Shown here: positions 22,867 through 35,063 of the stretch, in pieces
Numbering within the stretch: the first letter of the stretch is position 1
How the letters are laid out: each line of letters starts with the position of its first letter
From: Taudactylus pleione
Taxonomy: Eukaryota; Chordata; Amphibia; Anura; Myobatrachidae
Direction of reading: 5' to 3'
NCBI GenBank assembly: GCA_031769625.1
Contig: JAUIMM010000171.1
Coordinates: 434,001 to 498,000 of the forward strand
DNA length: 64,000 nt
The notes under the pieces: model-generated
What the model saw: only the letters and a program-made list of their open reading frames with translations
What the model was told of the DNA's origin: nothing
Database searches by the model: none
Program-made: the position numbers and the translations under genes

Positions 22867-23049
22867 GTCAAAGTCAAATAATTGGATATGAACGCTTTAC
22901 AATTATTATCTGATGATATAGTCGTCTATAGTCTGATGATGTGTTACTAGGATGCTACTTTGCATCGGTGCAATCCGATGCGCTAAAATGCGTATTCACA
23001 ACACACATACACTGACGCACATAATGCACACACACACACACATATATAT

Positions 23050-23358
23050 AGTACCAGTCAAAAGTTTGGACACACCTTCTCATTCAGTGGTTTTTGTTTA
23101 TTTAAAGAATTTTCAACATAGTAGATTAATACTGAAGACATCAAAACTATGAAAGAACACATATGGAATTACATTGTAAACAAAAAGGTGTTAAACAAAT
23201 CAAAATATGTTTTATATTTTAGATTCCTCAAAGTAGCCCACTTTTGCTTTGATGACAGCTTTGCACACTCTTGGCATTATCTCAATCAGCTTCCTGAGGT
23301 AGTCTCCTTGAATGGTTTTCCAACAGTCTTGAAGGAGTTCCCAGAAGTGCTGAGCACT
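23050..23358 (-). mobile_element. Tc1-like transposon, 3' fragment
   Basis: The terminal sequence GTACCAGTCAAAAGTTTGGA at 23051 is a typical vertebrate Tc1 inverted-repeat end. Reading inward on the minus strand there is a 3' untranslated part, then the end of a transposase with stop at 23212-23214. The fragment stops abruptly near 23358. A TA-rich microsatellite (TATATATA) adjoins the terminus. Confidence 0.85.
23212..23358 (-). pseudogene. Tc1 transposase, last ~48 codons
   Basis: The minus-strand frame reads AQHFWELLQDCWKTIQ, then LRKLIEIMPRVCKAVIKAK, and ends in EESKI before the stop. This is the C-terminal signature of Tc1 transposases (Leu-xx-Ser/Met-Met-Pro-Arg-Arg-xx-Ala-Val-Ile). 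The DDE catalytic domain is missing, so the fragment cannot be active. Confidence 0.85.
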
Positions 23359-24005
23359 TGTATGAATAATATTACACTGCGGTATTACTGACCAACAGCG
23401 TCATTTACAATATGAATTATACACTGCAGTATGATGAACCTGTAACGTCACTCACAATATGGCCAGCAGCATCACAGTGTTTTGGATACACTGGGGGGGT
23501 ACAGCATACAGCGTCATAGTGTGGGGTACAGCACAAAAATATATATTTTTATCTTTTTTTTACCTTATTATTTTTTTATTTTTTTTTACTTTTAGTTACT
23601 TTTTTTACAGCCACTGGATGGACAGCACACTAGAAGGACAGCACAACCCTGAACAGCACACCCCTGGATTAGGAAAGCAATGATAAATAACACAGCACCC
23701 TGGACAGAGCACAGCACATCCTGCCTGGATTGGACAACAAAGCCCAGCACAGCACACCCCTGTATTAGACAACACAGCCCCCAATGGACAAAGCACAGCC
23801 CAGGACTCCCTCCCAGGTGCTGATTACCATAGGGAGGGACTTCTATACAATCCAAAACCCACAAGAATCCGACAGTGGGATGATGACATTTTGCCTCATT
23901 TTGGGATCTGAATTAGGTGGGAAAACCTGAGCCAGACTCATATCCCGGCCGGATTGCAAAACTCGGGTGAGTCCAACTCAGAGAACCGGACCCGCTCATC
24001 TCTAA

Positions 24006-24657
24006 TCTGAAGTGTTACCTTGGTTCATCCATGTTGCAGTGCTTCACGGTGTTAGAGATATGCTTATTTTTAATTTGTTGCACTGAGGCTCATCTAATGA
24101 TTGTTTCAGTCCCCTGCCTCTGAAAAGAGCAATGGTGCCTATGTGAATGATGGAAAACACATTGCATTGTCAGTTACAGAGTCTATGCTGTTATCTGCAC
24201 AAGTGCTGAAGTCATTTTTCTGGTGCTATTTTTGGAGGTGGTTAGAGAAATCAAACTTAGTTAGTGTAACTTTTTGACCTGAGTACTCAAACTTCCCTGA
24301 AGGAAATATGGCACTTGCGCAGAAGATAGCTTTGGTCATTCAATTTCTCTTATATTCAATTTATAGCTTAGAACAATGATAACTTCCTGATGCACATAGT
24401 GACAACAACTGCATGTTGCACTCTCGACAGGGGAGATGGTGTGGTGGACCTAGTTTTACTGTATGTGAGGGTACTGTTCAACTCTTTCTGCTCGGCCAGC
24501 TGACTGATCTTCTTCAATGTTAAACAATTGTATAGACAAACAGTGAGTAAAAGACAAATTATTTTATTATATAAAGCACAAAACAACAGCATAAATGTGA
24601 AAATACCAGGGGGTTTATCACACTGCAAATTACATACACTCCTGTACATCACCAGTG
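24006..24657. other. Non-coding stretch
   Basis: No motif-bearing frame and no repeat structure recognised. Confidence 0.35.
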
Positions 24658-24826
24658 TCTTAGGGGTTTATTTCCTTTCTTCATATTCATGCCCAATATT
24701 TAAAAGGGCAGTGCTTTTGTTAGCAAGACACAGCTAGTAAAAGCACTGCCGTTTTAAATATTGGGCATGAACACAAACAAAAGTGTCAGGTTTTACAATC
24801 CAACACTTAGTTAATAAACCCCTTAG
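24658..24826. repeat. Palindromic MITE, TTAGGGGTTTATT ends
   Basis: Arms end in CTTAGGGGTTTATT and AATAAACCCCTTAG. The inner arms CATGCCCAATATTTAAAAG (24688) and its inverse ending at 24769 pair with about one mismatch around a loop of only ~12-15 bases. It would extrude as a strong hairpin. Confidence 0.85.
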
Positions 24827-27074
24827 TCTCAGTTACTTTGTTATGCAGTTCTGGCACCTGAGACGCACTCTTGACTCCATCGAGTACCAACAAGCTAGAT
24901 TTCTTCCCACTTTTGTCAGGTGCACAAATTAGAAAAACCTGTAGAATTTTTGCAATCTACTTTAATACTCCATGTGTCTGTGTCTTCTTTGGAACTGATC
25001 CTCGACAAACTGCATCAACCAGAACCACTATCCTGCACTAGCACAGACCTGGTTAAATCCAACAACCACAACACAATTCCTTTTAAACCCTGCTAATCTT
25101 GCAGTGATTAGCATCACTTGAAGTATCCTTGGGATCTCCACAATATTTACCTTTTCTTGGTCACCTTGTGTGATCTAACTGCCCTGCTCGGTCACATCCC
25201 TTCTCGACAGACATGCTGCACTCGTTGAATACATAAAGACATGTCTCCAGAAGAATAAAGCAGCATCACAACAGCACTTCATGCAATGCTGCCTTTGACA
25301 TCTAAGGATACATAAAATGTTATAAAATACATTACAATATAGGTGCAAATAAGCATAAGCACAACAATAGTAAAAGTACACAAAATAATACACGTTCATG
25401 TGAAATGTGGGGGTTCGAAGAGCTAAACTTCTCTTAATGTAGACTTTTGTCATTATTATTGTGCTGTTGGGATGTTTATTATCTCCTGACATTGACCGTT
25501 TCTTAATTTTTGGTCACGGTCAGAAGATTTTTAGGATAGATTTCAGAAAAGTATAATATAGATGGATATCACAATTAGATATCTTCATGTTTGCTTCTAC
25601 TAATCTTATTTAAAAATGAAACTACCCCAATGTATTCATGCTAATAATTTATATGCATCTTACATCACATCTGCTTCTATATCTATAAAACCAATGTGTG
25701 CTATTGTCAAGTTTGAACTAATTATTTTTGGTGGTAAACAGAATCATAACTTATTTCAAACTGGATTAAGCTTAGTGTTTCCTAAGGACATTAATAATCC
25801 TCTTATAGAAAGAAGAAGAAAAAATTGAGTTATTTTGTTTCATGTTAAAGTTAATAACCACAAGTCTTTGTGATCCACTCAAAACCTTTTCAAGATGCGA
25901 CATGACTACTTAATCAAGGAACATTGAATTTACTACTTTTTTCAAATTCTTTAGCCTTTTAGCTATATATTTACAATGGGCCATGTTGCCTAAACAGTGC
26001 TGAATTTTCATATTTAATAGTGATATCAGTGAGAGGACCTTAGTGCAGGATGAATATTGGAATCTCAGACAGCTATGGGGAATAAAGCAATATTTATTCC
26101 TAATAGGAATCTACTGAATTGGGAAAATGGTACTTTCAGCTGAAGTTAAGCCCAAAATATACAATTTGGAAGGAATTAAAAACAACTGTCTGTGCCACAG
26201 TGCAGTTCGAGTTGATAGGGGATAGGTGTTAACATATATGTTTCACACATTTTGTAATATAAGCATTAGGGCAGAATATTAACCTATTGTATTGTTCTAA
26301 GAATGTACTGCATTTGTTTGTGGCTATGGATGGGGGATATTTAAAATATGTAATTATGACTTGATTCAGAATTGGTTGGTAATACCGTCACTCTCTCAAT
26401 AGCGGTTGCGAAAATATACAAATGCTAATCTCTGCCTTACTTGTGCTCCTTGGCGCATTAGAGTGTGCGAGTAGTGAAATGGCCACTTACAGGCTGCTTG
26501 GTCTGTGCATTTGCAATGATGATGTAAGTTTTTATTTAAACTACTTGTAGATGACATAAAGAGGTATCTAGGATAATTCTCCATGCAGTTATTTTTCTTA
26601 TCAGTATGCGTTAAATTTTTGTCTCCTGTATCAAGAGTTGCATTTTAACAAAAAAAAAGAACTGCGAGACATTAAACAACTATCAAATATTGTTATGATT
26701 GAATCTTTTCTGAATTAAGTTAGACTTGCAAAGGAAAGGTACAAGTTTATCATACCTTTTTTTATTATATTCCTCATTCTCACAATCATCAATATTGTAA
26801 ACCTTCTAGTCAAGTTCATTCTATAAATGTCACAAAGACTTACTAGAGGATTCTGGAAACATACAACTAAGTGCTCCAATAGCACTGACATTTCATAATG
26901 TCATACACTGCAAATAAGCTGTATACAGAAGGCACATGATATAACCACAAGATAGGTTGCTAACAGCTTCAAACTATTAAATGTCTACACACCTCAGTTT
27001 AGCCCACTTAGATGGAGGTATACAGTCCTCTGTCCCCTCACTTCAGCCTGTAAGATAAAAATTAGAAATGTAGA
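24827..27074. other. Non-coding AT-rich stretch
   Basis: Long AT-rich region with no open frame that contains a recognisable motif. GACTTGATTCAGAATTGG near 26358 faintly resembles a GGCCTGATTCAG MITE end but has no partner. Confidence 0.35.
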
Positions 27075-27410
27075 CAGATCCACGTGTTTTGGTTCTAATT
27101 CATCATTGTGTTTTGGAAAACCACCCTCGAGTGCGTTGGTTCGGATTTGGTTTTGGTTCGGTTTTGAATTCCTTAAAAATCAAGAAAAATTTATATTAAA
27201 ATGTATAAAAAAGATTGATAAAACAGCTAAAAACATGTAATTTGGACCTGTTTACATGCAATCCAAAACCTGAGTTAAATTTTTAATCTGAATTCTTAAC
27301 TGACTACAGAACCAAACCAGAAATCAGAACCCCAAAGTGATTCTGTACTGGGACTCGATTCAACTCGGAAACCCTAAGTTCAGGTGTGTTCAGGAAAACC
27401 GAACCATAAA
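27075..27410. repeat. hAT-type MITE (GTTTTGGTTC-rich)
   Basis: Contains TTCGGATTTGGTTTTGGTTC near its left end and TTCAGGAAAACCGAACC near its right end, in opposite orientation to 17765-18075. The interior (ACAGCTAAAAACATGTAATT, TGCAATCCAAAACCTGAG) is shared with 35064-35375. The tips are eroded. Confidence 0.65.
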
Positions 27411-27629
27411 AATGATAGCTTGGTGATCTGTCGTCACACATGGTTATGTAATGGATGGTATCACTAATAATTTGCTTCTCTTTTATATTTAAATTTCTGT
27501 TATGACCATGTGAGTGTACCCTAAAGTTATTGTACCTTGAAATGTCCCTACCAAGCTTTGTTCACTTAAGTTCAATGGTGCCTCTATTCATATACATATG
27601 TAAATACTTGCAGATAAATCACATACTAG

Positions 27630-27787
27630 GGGGTGTATTTTTAGAAGTGGAGTTCTTGCCCATAGCAACCAATCAGATTCTAGCTATTATCTTCTAGAAG
27701 GTGCTAAATAAATAGTAAGTAGAAACTGGTTGCTATGGGCAACAACACCACTTCTATAAACCTGCACTTTTGTAAATATACCCCTAG
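27630..27787. repeat. Palindromic MITE, CCCATAGCAACCAATC family
   Basis: Third copy of the family at 3145 and 13604. Left arm GGGGGTGTATTTTTAGAAGT, core GCCCATAGCAACCAATCAGA, inverse core GGTTGCTATGGGCAAC, right end AAATATACCCCTAG. Confidence 0.85.
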
Positions 27788-29029
27788 ATCTTTTTAAAAC
27801 AGCACTTGTCCCCATTTATTTACCTAATAGGAATGTCTATGGAAAATGTCATGCTTTTGACTATATTGCATAACATACAGTTTATTGCATTGGAAGATGC
27901 TATTTAGCTAAGGATTAAGTGTAGAATCTGTGCTATCCTATGACAAATGTATGGTAATTTTGTCTATAAATATCACAGGATATTGAAGTTAATTGCAGAA
28001 AAGAACTACTTATGCTATGGAATTCAATGAAAAATAAATTTGAATCCATATTTACTTTGTTTGCACTGATGTAAACTGCTGAAAAAAAGAAATTAAATAA
28101 ACTACAGTACAAGTGTTACAAGCTGTAATAATAAAATATTTTCTAGCATAAAAGAATATACATGTTTAGGAGACATGCACTTGTTTGTCTAGACAGTTAA
28201 TTGCACTACACTGGATTAGGGGGTTTGATAAATGACACTTGACAAAGTGTCTTGTTAATTGTTTTGCTAATACAGTACATTCTAAGTAGCTTTAAGTAAC
28301 ACATCACCTCTGAAATATTATGGCATTAATGTATATAATTTTACTGCACATTGTATCCCAGCTGTATTACATACTGTAGCAGCCAGTTATTTACCTACAG
28401 CAGATGTCATAACAGACAAGAGATAATAACTAGACCTATATGTAGATGTAATGTTTTATGGAATAACTTGAATGACTTTAGATTGTAGAAATGAGGTACA
28501 ATAGAACAATCCAGAGGATTTAGTTTTGTTCAAAAAACATTGTAAATGGTTATTTAAAGTCATGAATTCTGGGTAGTCATTAATCAATTGCACATGTTTG
28601 TTGATGCTTGCTCTATTATATGTAGTTACATATAATTTTATCATAGATCCAAAGAGGGCATAATAAAAAAGGAAGACATAGTTATAATTAAGTCAAAATT
28701 AAGGGTAGTATTGAGATATTAAAAGTATTCATTTACTGGAACTGGAGTATACAGTACCTTCACAAGTCACATAATTGTAAATGGAATACCTGCAACAACA
28801 GACAATGAAGAATGACAATGTACAGTACAAGAATTCTACTAAACACATTTGCAAACAGGCTTCATTCAATCCATGTCTCCATTGTTCCACTTTTGACAGG
28901 TGAGTGGAGGAGAAACATAAACTTTTATATACAGTATAGCATTAATCTCTTTGGAGAGTTAGGGAGACATTGCATGAAGCCATCTTACTGAGGTGGCTGA
29001 TGTGGCATCTGCGACTAAAGAAATAGAGA
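27788..29029. other. Non-coding AT-rich stretch
   Basis: Nothing recognised. GGGGGTTTGATAAATGACAC at about 28218 resembles a MITE arm but no inverse was found. Confidence 0.35.
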
Positions 29030-29325
29030 TGAGCAGTTTGGGTTTGCTGAAGCCCTAGCTTGGATCACTTTGGGGTTCCGAGTCCCGGCCTAGGACTTCC
29101 AGCAAGAACAGATGTAATAACTGGATTTTGCATGTTTTTTGTTGCATGTAAGTATCTCCCTCATGATTTTAGGTGCCAAATGTGGTCTTTATCAGATTTT
29201 TAAAGTAAAATCCAAAATGTAAACTGAGTCAAAACACATCATGGTGGTTTTTGCCAAAACCAAAACCATAACATTTGATGGTGGTTTTGTTAAACGTAAA
29301 CATGAGGGCACACATCTCTACTAAC
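29030..29325. repeat. hAT-type MITE with AGAGATG..CATCTCT ends
   Basis: Left end AGAGATGAGCAGTTTGGG, right end GAGGGCACACATCTCTAC, with the AAAACCAAAACC-rich right subterminal region. The left end matches the terminus of the BED-finger hAT at 24005, which suggests that hAT family mobilised it. Confidence 0.75.
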
Positions 29326-30349
29326 AAGCAATCCTAGCATACAAAAGACAATAGTCCACATTAATATGAAAGTAAATATTGAAACAAATTGCAAATGTCA
29401 ACATAATTAACATTCTTCTAGTCTTCACTGAGTTCTAAAATATAATAAATCTAATCTCACCTGACAAATGACATATTTTCAGCCATTTAGTTGTAGATTT
29501 TCTAGTGTGTTCAGGTTCATTATCCTGTTGCATAATACAATTATGTATTATGTAGACAATCATTTAAAGATTTTACCTGAGGTGTAAGATTAAAAAATAA
29601 AAGGGATGGCTATTTCAATTGTTCATAAACTAACATTTGGTTTAGAAAACTAATACAAATAATGACCCTCTTGCATTTTATTATAACATGACCTGTAGAT
29701 ATAATAACACTTTCTAACCAACCAATGATAAATTTAATTTTACACAATGTCCAGATCTATAAAAATGCAGGAACAGCAATAGGATGGAGTATGTCATATA
29801 TATTTTCTAGAAGATTGTATTTTGGGTGTGGTAAGAGGGATTATTCAAGTTTGTCACCTTGTGTTATTTAAAAAAAAAAGCAATAACAGGACCTGTGGCA
29901 AAAAAAAATAATTTAAGGAACTATTATATACACTCATGAGTATGTTTTATGCAAATATGGTATAGTATAGCTTACAAAGATAAAATTAACAACTTTGGTG
30001 CACTACATTTCCACAAGTAGATGTAATACTATAGAAAATATGTAAATATTATTCTGAAATCTTAGCTAAAATAATTAATAAATGGATTCCTAAAATAATG
30101 AAACTGTGGATTCCTTTAAGAAACAAAATGAAGAGGTAACACAATTAAGAAAGGTAGTTTTGCAGAATAGAATCACAATTGACTCCATCTTCAAAGATAG
30201 AGGTGGAGTCTGGCACGGGAGGTCAAGAATGTTGGAAGTATATCTCTAATAAATTTGGAAGCAAACAGGTACATGCCTGTGCTGATGAGCAAACTAGACT
30301 GCAAAATAAAATAAATAATATACAAGGAGAATCTTGTATATTATTTTGT
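29326..30349. other. Non-coding AT-rich stretch
   Basis: AT-rich, no credible frame. The short frame at 30179-30397 has no recognisable motif. Confidence 0.35.
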
Positions 30350-30392
30350 ACTCCCTGCTCATTCCCTAATCTTGTACTCCCTGCTCATTCTC
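30350..30392 (+). repeat. Short direct duplication at LINE 5' edge
   Basis: TTGTACTCCCTGCTCATTC occurs twice, starting near 30348 and 30371, with a few bases between. The second copy is the start of the LINE sequence. This may record the truncated integration event. Confidence 0.55.
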
Positions 30393-31735
30393 CTTGACCT
30401 CTCTGCTGCTTTTGACACTGCGGACCACCCTCTACTGCTTCATATCCTTCACTCCCTTGGTATACGTGACACTGCTGTCTCCTGGCTGCCCTCCTACCTC
30501 TCTAACCATTCCGTCTCTGTTTCCTCTCATGATGACTTCTCCCCCCACAGCCTCTTACAGTAGGTGTTTCCCAAGGTTCTGTTCTTGGACCTCTCCTATT
30601 CTCTCTCTCTATTCGTCCTCTCTAGATAAACTCATCCGCTCTTTTGACCTCCATTATCATCTCTATGCTGATGATACTCAGATCTACCTTTCCTCACCTG
30701 ATCTTTCCCCCTCTCTACTGACTCATATCTCCAACTCTCTCTCTGCTATCTTTTCCTGGATGTCCCAGCAATTTCCCAAACTTATTATGTCTAAGACTGA
30801 GCTTATCGTCTTCCCACTATTTCTTTATCAATAGATGGCATAACTATCTCATCTAGTCCCAAAGTCATCCTGGACTCTTCCTTCTCCTTCAAACCAAATA
30901 TTCAGAACCTCTCGCAGTCTTGTTGTTTCCATCTCAAGAATATTTCCAAGATCAGACCCTTTCTCACCCAGGATGCCACCAAACCCTCATACATTCACTG
31001 GTCATCTCCAGATTGGACCACTGTAACCTCCTCTTATCTGGCCTTCCCAAATTCCATCTCTATCCTCTCCAGTCTGTGCTCAATGCTGCTGCTCAACTCA
31101 TCTTCCTCTCCAAATGCTCTACATCTTGCAAGTCCTGGCTCCCCTTCCCTTTTAGAACCCAATTCAAGGTTCTCACACTCACTTACAAAGCCCTCACCCA
31201 TTTCTCGATCTCATCTCCCTTCACTCTTCTGTCTGTTCTCTTCGTGCACTTAATAAACGCCACCTTTCATGCCAATTGATTACTTCCTCCCACTCCCGTC
31301 TCCAAGATTTTGCCCATGCTGCTCCCCACCTTTGGAACTCCCTCTCCCCATCAGAATCTGCGCCTCTCTACAATCTTTCAAATTAGCTCTTAAGACCCAC
31401 TACTTCATTAAAGCCTTTCAGCTCTCATCCTAATTTGCTGCTACATCTTCCTTCCTCCCCATCTACCGCATATGTGTCACCCCTCCCTTAAAGAATGTAA
31501 GCTCTTTTGAACAGGGCCCTCTACCCTATTGTGCTTCTCCCTACTGTAATTTAATTTATCTCTTACTCCCCACTAGGAGATGTTTATTATACATGTCCAT
31601 GTCCTGCTTTGTATTGTATTGTAAGTCACTGGTTACTTATTTGTTTATGTACTTAGTAAGGCACTGTGGAACACTTGTGGCACCATATAAATAAATGATA
31701 ATAATAATAATAATAATATTAATCATAAAATCCCT
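30371..31735 (+). pseudogene. L2-type LINE, 5'-truncated reverse transcriptase
   Basis: The coding part starts inside the RT palm domain ([19 protein letters not shown], motif A). It continues through [17 protein letters not shown] (motif C, intact Tyr-Ala-Asp-Asp, about 30655-30705) and the downstream thumb region (ISRLDHCNLLLSGLPKF at about 31005-31055; HAAPHLWNSLSPS at about 31316). Frames change several times and stops are present. The 3' tail has the AAGGCACTGTGGAACACTTG / ATATAAATAAATGATAATAA ending characteristic of L2-like LINEs. The endonuclease half is missing. Family placement (L2 rather than CR1) rests on this tail and is likely, not proven. Confidence 0.8.
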
Positions 31736-31980
31736 TTGAATGACTGGAGGAATATCAAACATAATTACAGGTTTTACGGTATTGTACATGTTTATTTTTT
31801 ATTGTCTCATGTTTTATTAGGTATATATTGTTTAAAAATAATTTATAGTTAACAATCCTTTCTAGTGTGTGCACAGAACACCTAAAGGAAAATTATGCCA
31901 GGATAGTAGAAATAGGACATTTGATTAAAACAGGAATTCTAGGCATTTTCTATAGTTCTGAACATAGAGTACAGACACTT

Positions 31981-32312
31981 AGGGCCATATTCAATTTGAG
32001 GTGAAATTTCGGAATCGGCGAAAATTTATCACCGATGACATCATTTTCACCTATTTTCATTATCCCCGTATTCAATTACATTGACTTTTCACCGGGGGGA
32101 AAAGTCAATGTAAAAAAATGGGGATAACTATTCGCCTGCCTTTAGCTGGTGAAAAAAAATGCTGAATTGTGGTTTAGGGGTGCAGGCATAAAAAAATTAG
32201 CCTGCACCCTTTGGAATGACCCCTTAAAACGATCTGTGTCAAAAAAAAAAAAATCAGACACCCTAATTTTTTTTTTAAAATTTGGGGTGAAAAACAAAAA
32301 TAGGAAAAAGAG
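31981..32312. repeat. ATTCAATT TIR element, left half
   Basis: Left terminus AGGGCCATATTCAATTTGAG, then the interior shared with 38932-39730 and 40075-40920 (GGTTTAGGGGTGCAGGC, TAGCCTGCA). It breaks off near 32312 at a short direct duplication, AGAGTAGTACTTCCAG.ATGG (32311 and 32338). The right terminus is absent. Confidence 0.7.
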
Positions 32313-32336
32313 TAGTACTTCCAGTATGGATGCAAA

Positions 32337-32755
32337 AAGAGTAGTACTTCCAGGATGGATGGGTATGGGATGCCGGCACTCGGGATCAAAATCCCAATGC
32401 TGGCATCCCAACAGGGTTAGGATACCGACACCTGTCAGTAGGTATCCAAACCCTCCCCCTCTCCCTACCCACACCCAAACCCTCCCTCCCCAGTACCTGA
32501 TGCTGACCTCTCCCCTAATACCTAAACCTAATCTCCCTCTCCCCGCACCCTAAACCTAACCCTCCCCCCGCAACCTAAACCTAACCCTCCCCCCTTAGTA
32601 CCTAACCCTAACCCTCCTTCCTACCCTGCTACTTACCATTGGGATACCGGCAGTCGGAATGCCAGCTCCGGGATTTTGACAGGTGTTCGGACTCCGGCGC
32701 CAGTATTCTAACCGCCGGCATCCCCTGTGCCAGGATACTGAACATATCCCCTACC
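32337..32755. repeat. GGGATGCCGGC repeat with CCTAAC-like interior
   Basis: Left part GGGATGCCGGCACTCGGGAT followed by its own near-inverse (ATCCCAATGCTGGCATCCC). Right part CCGCCGGCATCCCCTG, then GATACTGAACATATCCCC. The interior (32440-32625) is C-rich with irregular CCTAACCCTCC / CCTAAACCTAA units. A second, shorter copy is at 62200-62400. Confidence 0.65.
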
Positions 32756-33160
32756 TGTGGGTGTATGTATGCAACAGAAATGTAGGATACTCAAGTATTA
32801 TACGGTTAGTACTCAAAGCAGTACCCTATTTTCCATATACTAATAATGTTATAAAACAAATTTTAATATATAAATGTTTATATATTACTATAATATAATA
32901 CAGTTAGGTACACAAAGGAGAATAATATCTTATTAATTAAAACTCTTTTACCAGTGTGGCAAAGTGAGTAATTTACCACATTTGTCTAGCAGGTTCTGGG
33001 ATGTGGTCTTACAGACAGGCAAAGCAGCATCTGCTCTAATTAGCTTTATCTAAGTAAAACTTATGAAAAGATTTAGGGTTCAACATATTTCTATAAGCTG
33101 GTGAGAAGCTTAGCTTTTAAAAGGGGTGGCTGATGCTGGAGAAGCTAGATGATTTTATAG
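32756..33160. other. Non-coding AT-rich stretch
   Basis: No coding motif or repeat boundary found. Confidence 0.35.
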
Positions 33161-33375
33161 ACCAGTAGTTCTCAAAACTCAGTCATCAGGACCCCAAACT
33201 GTTCACATTTTCCATGTCACCCAGTAGGTGCACAGGTGTATTCATTACTCACTGACTCATTCTAAAAGATCTGCAGGTGGAGCTAATTATTTCACTTGTG
33301 ATTCTGTGAGGAGACCTGGAAAACATGCACTGTTTGGGTGCACTCCTTAGGACCGAGTTTGAGTTTGAGGTGTTA
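33161..33375. repeat. hAT-type MITE (CAGTAGTTCTCAAA end)
   Basis: Left end CAGTAGTTCTCAAAACTCAG is of the CAGTGGTTCTCAAA class seen in hAT/Charlie-type elements. The right end, GGACCGAGTTTGAGTTTGAG, is roughly its inverse. The interior GACCTGGAAAACATGCACTG is inversely related to the left subterminal part. The target duplication is not clear. Confidence 0.55.
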
Positions 33376-33860
33376 TTGACAGATGGCCTGTATTAGATTA
33401 GTGCTAGGGATTGCAAAGTGGAAATCTCCTGTTTATTTGAAAATTATTTGCCATCCTGATTATGAAATAGAAAGCTGATACTTTATATGAGAAATACTTT
33501 GGAAGCATCATCATACTTTGGAAGCATCACATCAAGTAAAAATTATTTAGAATACTCCACTTCTTTTGTTTAGTCTTTTAAGAATCAGTGGGAATTGTCT
33601 TTACTACAGCATTCCATATGCAATTACAATAAGTAATGGGATTAGGACCACAACCAGGCAAATGCAAGATTTCTAGATGGGGATTTCCAAACTTAATAGT
33701 ACAGCCACAATACTGTATCTATTCTGTTGTCACCATTTCAGGATAGTGGTAACAGTTTACTCATTTTAAAAAGATGATTTATTCTTTGAAAAAATAATTT
33801 TTTTTTAAGTGTATAAAAGTTTTACAAATGTATTTCAATACATGTCATTTAGTACTGTAA
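33376..33860. other. Non-coding AT-rich stretch
   Basis: A direct duplication of about 20 bases, ACTTTGGAAGCATCA, lies at 33496 and 33514. Nothing else is recognised. Confidence 0.35.
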
Positions 33861-34300
33861 ATTTATACCCCTTTTTCACCGACCTAAAAATCCCGGATTG
33901 ATGCGCATCATCCCAGGATTTTTGTCTGTGTAAATGGATCCACCCGAGTCCAGGGACCTGTGGATTCAACTCGGGTACTTTGTAGGGTTGGCCACAGGTT
34001 GTTCCCATGGCACTCTGCAGTGTAAATGGTGCAATCTGGGTCATGATGACCCAGATTGTGCCGCATGCTGCCCAATTGGCCTGCTTTAGTGGTGCTTGGA
34101 GATGACATCTCCAAGCGCCCACTGCAACGCCGGAAGAGCCGAGTCACTGCAGACTTGGCTCCGAAGTGAATGGCGTCGACTCAAGAATATCTCGGATCTA
34201 AACCACAGAATGAAAGGAGTAAGTTCTGGGTCTTATCCAGATTGGAAGCCTGTTCCAACCCCCAGGTCAGACCCAGAACTTTAGTATAAAAGATGTATTA
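33861..34300. repeat. MITE, ATACCCCTTTTT family, right end eroded
   Basis: The left end TATACCCCTTTTTCACCGAC resembles the ATACCCCTTTTACACC end at 51682-52123. Shared subterminal and inner features are AGATGACATCTCCAAGCGCC and the GGGTCTGACC-type segment near 34262. The right tip is degenerate. Confidence 0.65.
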
Positions 34301-34810
34301 ATCTACACCTGTGCAGTTGAAGCTACCAGGAGTGAAAATAAATCATAGGTGGTGGTTTTGGGCAAATTATAGGGACATTTCTAAAAATAAATGATTACAT
34401 TTAGTTCTATCCCAGGAAATTATACATCTGTGCAGATTGTAATTTGCTGGAAATGAGGGAATCTGTAATATCACAATGCTATAGATCTTATTTAACTGGG
34501 ACACACACGGCTACTCATTCAAATAATAATAAAACTATTTATTAAAACCCAAAGTTGATTTTAAAATCCCACCAGTAATAAAATACTTTGTTACCAATGT
34601 GCTGTATTTAGAGGTATTGCAGCTAAGCTCAATGACAGGTCTGTCTCTCCTGCATTTTGCACTTGTATCCCGGAAAAGAGAATTTTATTATCCAGCAGTT
34701 GTTAATGTGTAAATGTGAAAAAGACAATCAGTGATACATGTGCTATGATAATAGGCAGCAAGATCAACTGGGTCACCCACTTTTTTCATTATTATTGTTA
34801 TTATTATTAT

Positions 34811-34857
<47 letters not shown>

Positions 34858-35063
34858 AAAGCAATTCGATTGGCATCAAGTGGGGATTTGAACAACGGAT
34901 GGGAGTTTTGGGGAACCAGAAACCTACCCTAAATGTGCCACTGAACTGAATAATCTAGTTAATTGATCAAATATATTGTAATCTAACATAGTCGCAATGC
35001 TAATGTTTTCAGCAGTTTTCAGCAGTTAAATAAAAAGACATATGTCTTGAGTTAAGTAATAAC
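34301..35063. other. Non-coding stretch with (ATT)n microsatellite
   Basis: An ATT trinucleotide run lies at about 34784-34855, interrupted once. The remainder has no recognised feature. Confidence 0.6.

Larger units (their letters stand above)
20989..24005 (-). mobile_element. BED-finger hAT transposon, decayed
   Basis: The right end (element 5' end on the minus strand) reads TTAGAGATGAGCGGGTCC at about 23988-24005, the same kind of terminus as the small hAT MITEs in the window. A transposase-like gene lies at 20990-22200 on the minus strand. Between gene and terminus are a ~45-bp tandem array and an inserted Tc1 fragment. The left end was not located, so 20989 is only the edge of recognisable coding sequence. 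Confidence 0.65.

Noticed and set aside
32550..32630. CCTAACCC-like tract as interstitial telomere repeat
   Set aside because: Units are irregular (CCTAACCCTCCCCCC, CCTAAACCTAA) and are part of a dispersed repeat whose second copy is at 62230; not a (TTAGGG)n array.
34784..34855. Poly-Ile open frame
   Set aside because: Translation of an (ATT)n microsatellite.
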